From: Ancistrus triradiatus
Lineage: Eukaryota > Chordata > Actinopteri > Siluriformes > Loricariidae
Direction of reading: 5' to 3'
NCBI GenBank assembly: GCA_025084515.1
Contig: JAJAGP010002227.1
Span: 1-64,000, forward strand
Length of the DNA: 64,000 nucleotides
Below, piece after piece: positions 1 through 10,647 of the stretch. How positions within the stretch are numbered: the stretch's first letter is position 1; every line of letters starts with the position of its first letter. Below the pieces are notes generated by a model, which saw nothing but the letters and a program-made list of their open reading frames with translations, was not told the origin of the DNA and searched no databases. Both the position numbers and the translations under genes were made by a program.

Positions 1-353
1 CCAGTCTTTCATGTCTCGCTCCTGAAACCTTGGGTGCCCAGCCCGCTGGCGGAGTCCTCTCCTTCGGACCAGCCTCCGCCCACCGGGCCGCCGGAGGCCC
101 CTGCCTACACGGTCCGTCGTCTCCTGGACTCCCGCCGGCGGGCTTCGCGCCTCCAATACCTGGTCGAGTGGGAGGGCTACGGCCCGGAGGAGAACAGCTG
201 GGTCGACGCAAAGGACGTGTTGGATCCCCTCCTCGTCCAAGACTTTCACGCCTCCCGGCCCGCACCCAGACCGCGGGGCCGCCCGCCCAAAGCGCCCTCA
301 CTCCCTGTCTCTCGCCGCGCTCCCGCCTCGACGGGCCCTTCGAGGGGGGGCAC
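1..353 (+). pseudogene. 3' end of Ty3/gypsy polyprotein: integrase C-terminal chromodomain
   Basis: Frame 1 is open from the first base and reads [11 protein letters not shown], the conserved tail of Ty3/gypsy integrases, followed by a chromodomain ([11 protein letters not shown], then [16 protein letters not shown]) at about 110-210 and a Pro/Arg-rich tail. In this family the integrase inserts cDNA into the genome, and the chromodomain is thought to guide target choice through chromatin. The frame runs across the polypurine tract into the LTR and stops at 421-423. Everything upstream (gag, protease, RT, RNase H) lies outside the window, so intactness cannot be judged. The GC-rich codon use contrasts with the AT-rich DNA after 626 and suggests a younger arrival. 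The family assignment is firm. Confidence 0.85.
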
Positions 354-625
354 TGTCACGCCCGCCTCCAGCACCGCTCCACCAGCACGCACCTTGCCTC
401 GCTCTGCCTCGCCCACCTACTGATCACTCGCACCTGTTTCTCATTCCGGACTGCCTCACACACACATATAACCACCTCGCACCCTCACTCTCACGCTTCA
501 CGACAAGGTATTCACACCAAGTCTCATAAGCTCCCTAGCGATTCAAACAAGCTCTTTATAGCGAATAAAGCCTACCTTTCCATCCCACGGCCTGCGTTTG
601 CCTCCTTACTCCTCGCCACGTTACA
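354..625 (+). repeat. 3' LTR of the gypsy element
   Basis: The LTR starts TGTCACG just after a G-rich polypurine tract (about 341-350) and ends GTTACA, giving the usual TG...CA borders. An AATAAA polyadenylation signal lies at about 564-569. The LTR is short (272 bp). It abuts an older interspersed repeat at 626, and comparison with the other copies of that repeat near 29.87 and 33.50 kb shows that the element inserted into it. The 5' LTR is outside the window, so the target duplication cannot be read. Confidence 0.75.
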
Positions 626-967
626 AGATCCCCAGAAAATCCACACTGCATAAGGCATTATACCTATTAATGGAGTTGTATTGTACAGGTGCTCCCTGAT
701 TTACGATGAGGATATGTTCTGATAAATCCATCATAAGTTAAATGTATCATGAACCGAGTTGTTTAAGTGTTTGGTAGAGCGGTCTATACTGTATCATAGC
801 AGAGCCTATGATAAGTAGTGATAAGTAAGTTAATGTTTAAAACACTTACATTAATCTACAGTTAGCCAACATAATTAATACAAAGCTGATTTTATAATGA
901 AGTCTTGGAAAATGTCGTGTAATTTATCGAGTAATGCATTGAAGGTGAAAAGTAAAAGCAACACACT
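626..967 (-). repeat. Interspersed repeat A, copy 1 (truncated on both sides)
   Basis: The reverse complement matches copies at about 29570-29992 and 33180-33599, including the blocks around TTCATGATACATTTAA and GAACATAT and the motif near the gypsy junction (TTTTCTGGGG). This copy is cut by the gypsy LTR at 626 and by the long-TIR element at about 968. In the other copies the outer edge reads CAGTG(G/A)TACCTCGGTTCTC next to TA, which suggests a mariner-type DNA transposon. No coding capacity is seen. Confidence 0.65.
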
Positions 968-1102
968 GGCTGTTTCTCAATACCAAGTACTTCCCAAGTC
1001 TGGACTAGGAAGTTCAACTAGCGAGTACACTCTCCCAATTAAAGGAGGACGCAGTTCGGTTATTCTACAATTGGAACAGCAGCGTACTATATAACCTCAA
1101 GG

Positions 1103-1552
1103 TTGGATTACTGTAACGCCTTACTTACTGGATGCTCTAGTAAATCTATAAATAAACTTCAGTTAGTTCAGAATGCAGCTGCCCGAGTGCTAACTCGAAC
1201 TAGAAAATTTGATCATATCACTCCTGTTCTATCATCACTACACTGGTTACCAGTCAAATTCCGCATTGATTACAAAATACTTATTATAACTTATAAAGCT
1301 CTACATGGCCTGGCCCCACATTATCTGAGTAAACTCTTAGAGTTTTACAATCCAACTCGTCTACTTCGTTCGCAGGGTGCAGGACTTCTTTTAGTTCCTA
1401 GAATTAAAAAAGTCACAGCCGGGGGAAAGGCTTTTTCACACATGGCCCCCCAACTATGGAATAAACTTCCCACTTTAGTTCGAGACTCAGACACTCTCCA
1501 AAGTTTTAAGTCTAGGCTGAAGACATACCTATTTACAAAGGCTTTTGACTAG
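1103..1552 (+). pseudogene. L2-like LINE ORF2 C-terminal end (post-RT domain)
   Basis: This 149-residue open stretch is the last part of a LINE ORF2, downstream of the RT catalytic region. Diagnostic runs are [47 protein letters not shown] and [10 protein letters not shown] near the stop. The pattern is typical of fish L2/CR1-like elements. The frame is already open before the first Met, because the copy is truncated at the 5' end and not initiated here. The RT catalytic motifs and endonuclease are absent, so this copy cannot move itself. The stretch has no internal stop, which implies a fairly recent insertion. Confidence 0.8.
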
Positions 1553-1738
1553 ATTTAGACCAGGATGCATGGCTTGGGTCACTGGGGCCGGAGTCTGGAG
1601 TCATGTCTGGCCTGCCTGCCCTGTCCGCTTGCCGGGAGTGTCGAGTGGGTGGTCTGGGTGAACTGGGCTTCGGTCCTCGTGATCTTGACTCATGCATCCT
1701 TGCCTTAGAATAAGGGCAGAGCTGGGGGTTCATAGTCA

Positions 1739-1926
1739 TTTACATTTACAGCATTTAGCAGACGCCCTTATCCAGAGCGACTTACAATTGGTACAATCTT
1801 ACAATCCAAGCAATTGTGGGTTAAGGGCCTTGCTCAAGGACCCAACAGTGGCAGCTTGGCAGAGGTGGGATATGAACCATGGACCTTCTGGACCAGAGTC
1901 CAGTACCTTAACCGCTAGGCTACCAC
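1739..1926 (-). mobile_element. tRNA-derived SINE (V-SINE-like) with AGTCA duplication
   Basis: On the minus strand it starts GTGGTAGCCTAGCGGTTAAGG (A-box-like) and has a B-box-like GGTTCATATCC. It ends with the conserved CTCTGGATAAGGGCGTCTGC / TAAATG domain and a TGTAAATG tail. It is flanked by AGTCA at 1734-1738 and 1927-1931. The homologous LINE 3' UTR near 37.30 kb lacks it and reads straight through, which defines the empty site. Confidence 0.85.
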
Positions 1927-3615
1927 AGTCAAAGAGTCTTATGGTGATCAGAGACATTGGGTTGCTGTCTTCTGCCTCCCGTGGGGTTGCCAATGTCTCA
2001 TGTGATCCCTCTTGGCTGTGTTTCCTACCAGTTCTCCTCTTTCTAGCTATGCTGCTATAGCTAATGCTGCCGGGGTCTCATGTTACACATGGCATCAGTG
2101 ATTGTTAATAGACACTGTGCTCTTAATCAATAACTAATGACATTTTCTGTTTTCTCTCCGAGCTGTGTTCCGGCAGTTCCAGCCCCAAACTTGATGTTCA
2201 TCTGCTGGAGCTCCACTCAGGCCACTTAATGTCGATGTGCATACTTCACATTTTATTTTAACTTTGACTCCATGACTTTAGTTTCGCTCTTAGATTTATC
2301 ATCTACGCCGCCCAAGGAGGTTGGGTCCCTTTTTGAGTCTTGGTCCTCCCAAGGTTTCTTCCTAGAACTAGGGAGTTTTTCCTTGCCACTGTCGCCCTAG
2401 GCTTGCTCAATTTGGGATTGGACGTAGTTATTAGGAGATAATCTAAACTTGCAAAGTTGCTTTGAGACAATGCTCCATTGTAAAAAGTGCTATATAAATA
2501 GATCTGACTTGACTTGACTTGATAACACGGTTTACTTTTTCCACCCAGATAAAATCCTAAAACATCTTTTATGAAGCCTGTTAGTGGTGGAAGAGGTGTT
2601 CAGATCTTTTACTTTCCATTGAATAATTTAATCTCAACGGACCGATCGCATTTAAGCATAAATAAAAACCTTCCCAAACATAAGCGAGCACCAAACAAGT
2701 CTGATTTTAGAAGAGAATTTAATTCTTAACTTCAGTTTATATCAGACATATTTAGAATACAGGTTGAATAAATAATACATATAACACATAATAAATACGT
2801 TAATAACTTTCCGTCACGTCATCAGTCGCAGCCCAAGTACTGTTCCATTTCTAAGTTCGCTTCTAACCAAGTACACTCCAAATCTTCAGATGTGTTCTTG
2901 GTCCGCCCATATTATCGAGGATGCATCGGAGCAGACTTGTGTGGACTTGAACAGCGAAATGTCCCACAGTGTATTGCCAGCTCGGAAATGGCGGATGAGA
3001 GGACTCCCTACTGGTTGTATAATTTCTAACTTAATACTGTTATTGTGTCACGGAATGAAGTTATAAGATTTTTTTAGGCGAGAATGTTGTTTGAAATTCA
3101 ACTATGCGGTCAGTTTATCAAGATAAAGCTTACATAAATTGCTCATACGATTTTGAAGATGTGACGTAAAGTTATTAACGTATTTATTATGCATTATGTG
3201 TATTATTTATTCTGCCTGTATTCTAAATATGAATTGTCTGGTATAAATTGAAGTTCAAAATTGAATTACCTTCTAAAATCAGACTTGTTTGGTGCTCGCT
3301 TATGTTTGGGAAGGTTTTTATTTATGCTTAAATGTCCGTTGTTACACGTAGATTAAACTATTAAATGGAAAGTAAATGATCGGAGCACGTGTTCCACCAC
3401 TGACAGGCTTTATACAAGATGTTTTAGGTTTTTATCTAGGTGTAAAAAGTAAACCGTGTTGTCTCCATAGCAAAGTACGCTGCTGTTCCAATTGTAGAAT
3501 AACCCAACTGTGTCCTCCCGTCCTCGGGAGAATGTACTCGCAAGTCCAACTTCCTAGTCCAGACTTAGGAAGTACGCAAGTCTGAACTTTGCGTACTTGG
3601 TATTGAGAAATGGCC

Positions 3616-4720
3616 CTAAACAGAGAACCAGTCCATTGTTAATACTGTAACATATCTTCGTGTGCACGACTTACAAGGGATTTGAGCTCAGTCCCTTAGG
3701 AACTGGTGTTTCCAGCTGCTAGTTTTTACCACCAAGCCAGGAGCTGTGATAGCATCTAATGCCCCTGAGATTACAGCTGGCTTTGTCTGATCTTGTACAG
3801 GATGTCCATGTTCATCTCACACCACAATTTCTCCTTTAAGTGAACACTCAGGTACTTGTTGGTTATGTACAGGTTTGTTATCTCAGTCTTCATATCCCCT
3901 GAATGATGACTGAGGATGGGAAAGACTTCTTATTTCGCAAGCGCAGGACAATCCCCCTGGCCTTACTCGTTTCGAGCTCAAGGTGATTTACTGATGCCAC
4001 TACACAAAACATAAATCAAGTTCCCTTCTCTATCCACTCCCTAATATATCCCACTTGCAGTGCCATCAAAGAACATTGCATTAACCTGAAATCAGAAGTG
4101 TAAAAGGTAAATATGAAAAGAGAGCAATAACAGTACCCTCAGCAGTGCCCATACTGCTCACCGTCTGGGAAATGCAGGTCAGAATGTCAGTGATCCAAGA
4201 GACCAGTTTTTACCTCGACACAGTGGGCTGGATGGTGATGAAGGCACTTGAAAAATGGAAGTACATGACTGTCAGTGCTCCCTGTAATCTCCAGGTGGGA
4301 TAACGATCTGTGTTAACCCTTAGAACCTGATGCCCGCACTTTGCAGGCATTTTGACATTTTATATTCTCAGTTTTATAACTCTAGAATTACTCTAACCCT
4401 AACCTTAACCCTATTCCCATTTGGATGAAGATACAAAACCAGCACCCTTCATGTGTCAGAAGCCACTGTTTTAAATTGATATGATATCTCAGTCTTAAAT
4501 CACAATATTATGGTGTTCATCTTTGTCTTGGACTTTTGTTTCATGTCTTGAGTAAATGTAACTATAAATGCTGATCAGCTTTAGCTTTTAATTTCAATTT
4601 AATTCTAGTATTATACATAGCTGATAATAAATATCTATGCCAATCTGAATAATAATACTAATATTAAGTAATATTAAGTATATCCTACTAATAATAATGA
4701 CATTGATAATAGTAATTGTA

Positions 4721-4721
<1 letters not shown>
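3616..4721. other. Unassigned AT-rich DNA
   Basis: No gene, RNA or complete element was recognised. Short telomere-like TAACCC units near 4394-4412 are too few to matter. Weak open patches on the minus strand around 3880-4330 are broken by stops and match nothing I recognise. Confidence 0.5.

Positions 4722-4768
<47 letters not shown>
4722..4768. repeat. (AAT)n microsatellite
   Basis: About 15 uninterrupted TAA/AAT units, preceded by a degenerate ATT-rich stretch from about 4655. Confidence 0.9.
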
Positions 4769-6300
4769 GTACATTACCCCTGAACAAAATAGTATGAAGC
4801 CTGGATTGCTGGCTGTAAACGGATTTTTGCAATCAGCATGAAATCAAGAGGAAAGGAAATCAATAAAAACTTTGTCCGCCATGAACTATTCATGCATTTC
4901 TTCACAGTACTAAACTATACAATGCCCCACAATCAAATGTTGGCATTTTCACCTAACACATAGTCTATTTCAACAACTTCTAAAAAAGTTTCCTGAACTG
5001 ACTACTTGTTCAAATGGTCTGCATGCAAAACTGGAAAATGTTGTATGAGCTATAAAAATGGGGAAAATGAAATAATGGCAAATCAAATAATGGCATATCG
5101 GTATACCCCAGAGGCACTTAAAGTGCAACATATAGCAAGTGGGATTGTCTCATGTAGATTGTCTCATGGAATTATCCAAAAACTACACACATATTTTTTT
5201 TCTACTCTGACATATTGGACAGCAAATATTCCTGTTGTTTCTGTAGTGGTTATGGATTTTACAGAGATGAGTTGCCAGCGCGACGCCCAACCCTTCCACC
5301 TTTCGCATCTGGGCAATCCCATACATACATGCTGAGCCTATTTTGAGTGACCAATCAAACTAACATATGTCTTTGGAATGGGGGAACCAGATTGTCTGGA
5401 GAAAATCCACATGGACATGTGGAGGACATGCAAACTCCACACAGGCAGAGTCCGAGGTCAGGATCCAATTGAAGATCTCTGGAGCCACTATGCCGCCGTG
5501 CCACCCCATCCCTCTGTAGATTATTTTTTATTTTCTTCCTCTAGTAATCTTAATTTCTCCTTCAGTTACTTATATATTCTCCCTACCTTGATCTTAGTAC
5601 CCGCCATAAAAACCCTCTTCCTATTAAGAAGGACCTTAAAGTCCCCGGTGATCCAGGATTTGTTGATCGTAAAACAACATGGAGTTCTAAGGAACTTGGT
5701 CTTGACTAAATATAAGTTGTCTGCGATGCAATTTGTGAGGTCGTCAGTGTCCTCACCATGGGGCTGTCAAAGAACATTATTACAGTGGATTACTGTTATT
5801 TAGTAATCCCATATCAGGAACATATTGATTGCTTCTGTGAGATATGAAAGTGGGAAAGGTACTTTTGGCATTTTGAAACAAAAACCTCTATTCCTTATGG
5901 TATATTACATAGCTGTTATGCAGTAGTTCTATTTTTTCCACCTGGTTCAGCAAAGTGTGAGGTAAAATATACTGTTATACAACTGGAGCCTGCTATGTGA
6001 ACTCCTGCTGTCTGAATTCCCTTATAATGTGTGAAGCATTTTAAGTCTCTGTCTTAAAGCAGGTTACAGAATATTCTGGAGAATCAGCATTCACCACAAC
6101 TCAGTAAACCTGACAGAACTTACTAATAATAACTTGAATCCCCTAGTCAGCTATCAAAACGACTAATCCACTGTAAGGAATGATGACTGGGATAATACTG
6201 GAAATGGTTCCTGCTCAAAGTGGCTTCTTACTACTACCTACACTTCACACATCACTCCGTACCAGGAATAACCACAAAACTTTGTTTTATTCAGTGTTGA
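4769..6300. other. Unassigned DNA with one SINE-like scrap
   Basis: No gene was recognised. At 5376-5465 a minus-strand fragment (GGACATGCAAACTCCACACAG) belongs to the tRNA-headed repeat family seen complete at 9062-9415. The remainder shows no motif I can name. Confidence 0.5.
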
Positions 6301-6682
6301 CTGTAAGGGTATAGTTGTTTAGTTTATAGCATAGCATAAATTGCACCATAATATTTCATTGGACCACTTTTAGCTTTGACTATGGCTCGTATTCACTGTG
6401 GATTTGTTTTGACAACCTTATGCAATATTTTACAGTATTTATGTTATGAGTTGCATTCATTTTATGACGTACATCTTCTTTTGATGATGAGAGACATAAA
6501 CCACTCTATATTCTAAGTCTTCTCCAGCACATCACAAAGACTTTCAATGGTGTTTAGGTCAGGACTGTGGTGACCCCTGTGTGTGAAAATGATTCCTCAT
6601 GCCCCCAGAACCACTCAAATGTTGCTGAGCCAAGACATGACCAACTGAAGCAGCCCTGCTTGGATAAGCTTGTACATGATTA

Positions 6683-8175
6683 CAGTGGTGCTTGAAAGTT
6701 TGTAAACCCTTTAGAATTTTCCATATTTCTGTATAAATATGGCCTAAAACATCATCAGATTTTCACACCTGGTCATGTCCTAAAAGTAGATAAAGAGAAC
6801 CCAGTTAAGCAAATGAGACAAAAATACATATTGATCCAATATTACATATTAGTGAGTGGCAAAAGTATGTGAACCTCTAGGATTAGCAGTTAATTTGAAG
6901 GCGAAATTAGAGTAAGGTGTTTTCAGTCAATGGGATGACAATCAGGTGAGTGGGCACCTTATTTTATTTAAAGAACATGGATCTATCAAAGTCTGATCTT
7001 CACAACACATGTTTGTGGAAGTGTATCATGGCATGAACAAAGGAGATTTCTGAGGAAAAGAGTTGTTGATGCTCATCAGTCTGGAAAAGGTTACATAACC
7101 ATCTCCAAAGAGTTTGGACTCCACCAATCCACAGTCAGACAGATTGTGTACAAGTGGAGGAAATTCAAGACCATTGTTACCCTCCCCAGGAGTGGTCGAC
7201 CAACAAAGATCACTCCAAGAGCAAGGTCACAAAAGACCCCAGGGTAACTTCTAAGCAACTGAAGGCCTCTCTCACATTGACTAATGTTAATGTTCATGAG
7301 TCCACCATCAGAAGTACGCTGAACAACAATGGTGTACATGGCAGGGTTGCAAGAAGAAAGCTGCTGCTCATCTGCAGTTTGCTAAAGATCACGTGACAAG
7401 CCAGAAGGCAATTGAAAGAATGTTTTGTGGACTGATGAGACCAAAATAGAACTTTTTGGTTTAAATGAAAAGCGTTATGTTTGGAGACAGGAAAACATAA
7501 GAACAGCATAAGAACCTTATTAGTAGTATCATGGTTTGCACCTGTTTTGCTGCATCTGGGACAGGACGGCTTGCCATCATTGATGGAACAATGAATTCTG
7601 TATGATATCAGAGAATTCTAAAGGAAAATGTCAGAGCATCTGTCCATGAACTAAATCTCAAGAGAAGGTGGGTCATGCAGCAAGACAATGACCCTAAGCA
7701 CACAAGTCGTTCTACCAAAGAATGGTTAAAGAAGAATAAAGTTAGTATTTTGGAATGGCCAAGTCAAAGTCCTGACTTTAATAGAAATCAAAATGTTGTG
7801 GAAGGACCTGAAGTGAATTCACTAACATCCCAGAGTTGAAGCTGTTCTGTACGGAGGAATGGGCTAAAATTCCTCCAGCTCCGGTGTGCAGGACTGATCG
7901 ACAGTTACAGGAAACATTTAGTTGCAGTTATTGCTGCACAGGGTGGTCACACCAGATACTGAAAGCAAAGGTTCACATACTTTTGCTACTCACTAATATG
8001 TAATAGTGGATCATTTTCCTCAATAAATAAATGACTAAATATTTTTGTCTTTTTTGTTTAACTGGTTCTCTTTATGTACTTTTAAGATTTGTGTGAGAAA
8101 CTTATGATGTTTTAGGTCATATTTATGCAGAAATATAGAAAATTCTAAAGGTTTCACAACTTTCAAGCACAACTG
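6683..8175 (+). mobile_element. Tc1-like transposon, copy A (about 1.49 kb)
   Basis: It starts CAGTGGTGCTTGAAAGTTTG and ends CTTTCAAGCACAACTG, with TA on each side (6681-6682 and 8176-8177), the hallmark of Tc1/mariner insertion. The terminal inverted repeats are about 200 bp (both carry GATGATGTTTTAGG and its complement). It lies inside an older Tc1 element of opposite orientation. Relatives in the window are a collapsed copy at 24369-24579, a decayed right half at 49220-49855 and an end scrap at about 40130-40172. Confidence 0.9.
7025..7965 (+). pseudogene. Tc1-like transposase pseudogene (copy A)
   Basis: Broken DDE (DD34E-type) transposase. Recognisable pieces in order are an N-terminal paired-type HTH (KRVVDAHQSGKGY..ISKEFGL), the second HTH and basic linker (LPRSGRPTKIT), the first catalytic Asp region (CGLMRPK..ELFG, decayed at WTDE), and [27 protein letters not shown] with the second Asp. 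The C-terminal end (HTRY-like) lies just before the right TIR. Several frameshifts and stops separate these pieces. In life the protein would bind the TIRs and cut and paste the element at TA. No host role is suggested. Confidence 0.8.
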
Positions 8176-8584
8176 TAATATGTATGTGTGCATTGCTTTA
8201 CTTTGTACTCTGCTCTTCACATTGCACATCACTCTGGAATAAATTAGAACTGATCAGACCACATTACCTTTTGCAGTTGCTCCAGAGTCCAATCTTTATG
8301 CTCCCTGGCAAATTGAAGCCCTTTTTTCCTAAAAAGTGGTGTTCTTATGGCCACACAGTTATTTAGTCCCTCTCCTGTGAGTTCTCGTTGCTTTTGGAAA
8401 TATTCTTACTTTCACTATAAATATAGCCACGAGTTCTTTTTTACTATTCAACTTCACCCAGCGTTTAAATATTCTCCGATCATGGGCATCCAATATTTTT
8501 TTGACCACATTTCTTCCGCGAAATTGACAGTTCAATACTATCCTTCCAAGTTATAATAATATGGTGGAGAGTTGGACAGAACTG

Positions 8585-8875
8585 CCACTCACTGGACATT
8601 TTTTTCCTTCACTGCACAACTCTGAGTATTGCTATATGTGAAAATCAGCAAATATAGACGTTCTCACACCAGCCCATCTGGCACCAACATTCACACCATG
8701 GTCAAAATCATTGAGACACATATTTCTCTTACTGATGGTTGATTTGAACATTACCTGAAGCTGCTAGCCCAGATCTTTATGGTTTTATGGATTGCACTGC
8801 TGCCACATGATTACCCGATAAGTGCATGAAAAAGTTGGTGTACAGATGTTCCTAATAAAGTACTTGGTGAGTGCA
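8585..8875 (+). mobile_element. End fragment of a teleost DNA-transposon-like repeat
   Basis: The fragment carries CACACCAGCCCATCTGGCACC and ends CCTAATAAAGTACTTGGTGAGTG. Repeats at 18860-19412 and 21150-21282 have the same kind of end. No coding capacity remains. The family name is not certain. Confidence 0.5.
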
Positions 8876-9061
8876 TGTATAGTTGAAGTGATGTCTTTCA
8901 GCAGGGGTAGATATGGTACCGGCATGATTTCCCATGCTTGAGGGAGGGGTGGCCTGGCCTATAAAGGGATCTTACACACACTGCCACAGCAAATTTCTTT
9001 AGCCATTCATCAACACAGGGAAATCTAAAGAATACACACATGAAATGGGACAACAGATTTT

Positions 9062-9415
9062 ATTCATTTATTCAGTTTGTTACCTTCTTAATCCTTGGTC
9101 AGGGTTGCGGGAAAGCCAGTGCCTAGCCGGCAACACAGAGCGCAAGGCAGGAATCACACTAGACATGGTGCCAATCCATTGTATCACACATATACTCATA
9201 CAAACATACACATGCTCACACACTAAAGGCATTTTACAAAATCCAATTACCCTGATCTTCATGTCTTTGGAGTGTGGGAGGAAACCGGAGTACCCAGAGT
9301 AAACCCATGAGAACATGGGGAAGACATGCACACTACACAGAAGGACCCAGGTAGCTCCATCTATGCTTGAACCCAGGACCTTCTTGCAGTGAGGTGACAG
9401 TGCTAACCACCATAC
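9062..9415 (-). mobile_element. tRNA-headed SINE-like repeat, family 2, near-complete copy
   Basis: The minus strand begins ATGGTGGTTAGCACTGTCACC (A-box-like), then GGTCCTGGGTTCAAGC (B-box-like), followed by the body containing GTACTCCGGTTTCCTCCCAC and the tail GGCTAGGCACTGGC. This family is widespread in fish. Other pieces occur at 5376-5465, 31413-31560, 42566-42650, 46396-46575, 48590-48930 and 51106-51262. Confidence 0.65.
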
Positions 9416-9456
9416 AAAATAAAAACATAAATAAATAACACCAGTATATACAAAGA

Positions 9457-9492
9457 GATATATATATATATACATACACACACACACACACT
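9457..9492. repeat. (TA)n(CA)n microsatellite
   Basis: Short TA run followed by about eight CA units. Confidence 0.85.
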
Positions 9493-10288
9493 CTCATATG
9501 CATACCTACATATACAAGCATACAGTACATATACAGTGTTAATACAACAGCTACATGGAGGATATTGACAATTGACAAGGTACAGGTTCCTTTAAGGATA
9601 ACTTTAAGAAGGTATGCCAAAAGAAAGCTTGTTCTTTTATTTATCCTTGTCAGTCCTGTTGACACCAACTGGAGTCAGGCTACAAAATCTGTTGATACAA
9701 ATACTGTTTTATGTGATTTCAATATTTTTGAAAAAAACATGTGATAAATGCACCTCATTGAGATATGAGTTACTGTAGTCACTGAATTATTGCACTATTT
9801 TTTTTTTCAGGACTGAAAGAGTTAACTATAAACGTAGCCATCTAGAGACACTACTGGACTTTGAGTACAATTGAGTTTTATGGTCAGATAGGACAAAAAT
9901 TAGCATAATGACAATGTCAAGAGTTGCCTGACATGAAAAGCAGCATGAGGAGGACAAAATCCAAAAACAAAACAAAACAAAAAATTATGATAAATTCATT
10001 TAGGATGGGCAGTCAGAGAACTGTTTTTCCTACCCAAAGCAATGTGAATCTTGTTAGGATGCATCAGACTGCCACTGCCAAGTAGCTTCAATTGCTTCTT
10101 GGTTGAATCTTCCATAATAATGATGTTTGTGTATCCATACAGAAAAAAATGGTTCAACAACACAGAATTAAGCTTCTATCATGACCATCACAGTCTCCTG
10201 TCCTAAAGACCATCGGAAACAATAGGTCAGAGAAGGACCAGATCAGGCCTGTATCATTTCCGATGCACACTCCAAACTAACAGGAAGA
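9493..10288. other. Unassigned DNA
   Basis: No gene, RNA or repeat was recognised. There is a short poly-T run at about 9799-9808. Confidence 0.4.
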
Positions 10289-10290
10289 TA

Positions 10291-10647
10291 CAGTGGGGCA
10301 AAAAAGTATTTAGTCAGTCACTGGTTGTGCAAGAATGAGAGAGGTCTGTAATTTTCATGACATGTACACTTCAACTATGAGAAACAAAATGAGCAAAACA
10401 AATCCAGGAAATCACATTGTAAGATTTTTAAAGAATTTAATTGTATATTATGGTGGAAAATAAGTATTTAGTCAATAAATTTGGTTCAACTCAATACTTT
10501 GTAATATAACCTTTGTTGGCAATGACAGAGATCAAACGTTTCCTGCAAGTCTTCACAGGTTTGCACACACTGTAGTTAGTATTTTAGCCCATTCCTCCAT
10601 GCAGATCTCCTCTAGAGCAGTGATATTTTGGGGCAACACGGACATTT
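10291..10647 (-). mobile_element. Tc1-like fragment (CAGTGGGGCAAAAAAGTATT family)
   Basis: The left TIR starts right after TA at 10289-10290. The fragment then covers the C-terminal end of the transposase on the minus strand (complement of GATCTCC..GAGGAATGGGC). Similarity to the complete copy at 58478-60037 stops near 10647, so the rest is lost. Confidence 0.75.

Larger units (their letters stand above)
1090..2522 (+). mobile_element. L2-like LINE, 5'-truncated copy inside the long-TIR element
   Basis: The copy contains the end of the reverse transcriptase ORF and a long 3' UTR that matches the second copy at 36561-39440 (reverse strand) up to the shared pentameric CTTGA tail at 2504-2522. 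The 5' junction lies in the left arm of the long-TIR element. Comparison with the right arm suggests that about 13 bp of target (TTGCTATGGAGAC) was lost on insertion. The 3' UTR is interrupted by a SINE at 1739-1926. Confidence 0.8.
968..3615. mobile_element. Long-TIR (near-palindromic) DNA transposon, split by a LINE
   Basis: The left arm (968-1089 plus 2523-2826) is the inverted repeat of the right arm (3159-3615). The ends are GGCTGTTTCTCAATACC on the left and its near-complement on the right. The arms also share TTCTACAATTGGAACAGCAGCG, AACACGGTTTACTTTTT and a block near the loop (AAATACGTTAATAACTTT). Removing the inserted LINE gives an element of about 1.2 kb with arms of roughly 430-460 bp and a loop of about 330 bp (2827-3158). 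No transposase frame is visible, so it is non-autonomous. I cannot assign a superfamily, and no clear target duplication is seen. Confidence 0.7.
6300..8560 (-). mobile_element. Old Tc1-like transposon, interrupted by a younger Tc1
   Basis: The two parts flanking 6683-8175 together resemble a minus-strand teleost Tc1 element. Minus-strand reading at about 8190-8300 gives WTLEQLQKVMWSDQF, in which the first catalytic Asp context (WSDE) has decayed to WSDQ. The 6330-6660 part resembles the C-terminal coding and 3' region, and 8330-8550 resembles the N-terminal HTH region. Many stops and indels make it dead. The exact ends are not certain because the terminal repeats are eroded. Confidence 0.55.

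Noticed and set aside
30..653. 207-codon plus frame overlapping the gypsy end
   Set aside because: Frame shadow of the chromodomain reading that runs through the LTR. The protein has no known motif.
3876..4330. Possible host exon on the minus strand (LELETSKARGIVLRLRNKKS)
   Set aside because: The frame is broken by stops within about 35 codons, I cannot identify it and there are no clear splice sites.
4390..4415. TAACCC-like units suggesting an interstitial telomere
   Set aside because: Only three or four imperfect units, too few for a telomeric remnant.
7091..7396. Two overlapping short frames as separate genes
   Set aside because: Both are shadows or pieces of the Tc1 transposase pseudogene.
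9062..9415. Minus-strand coding frame (135 codons at 9080-9487)
   Set aside because: It lies wholly in a tRNA-headed SINE-like repeat and a TA/CA run.
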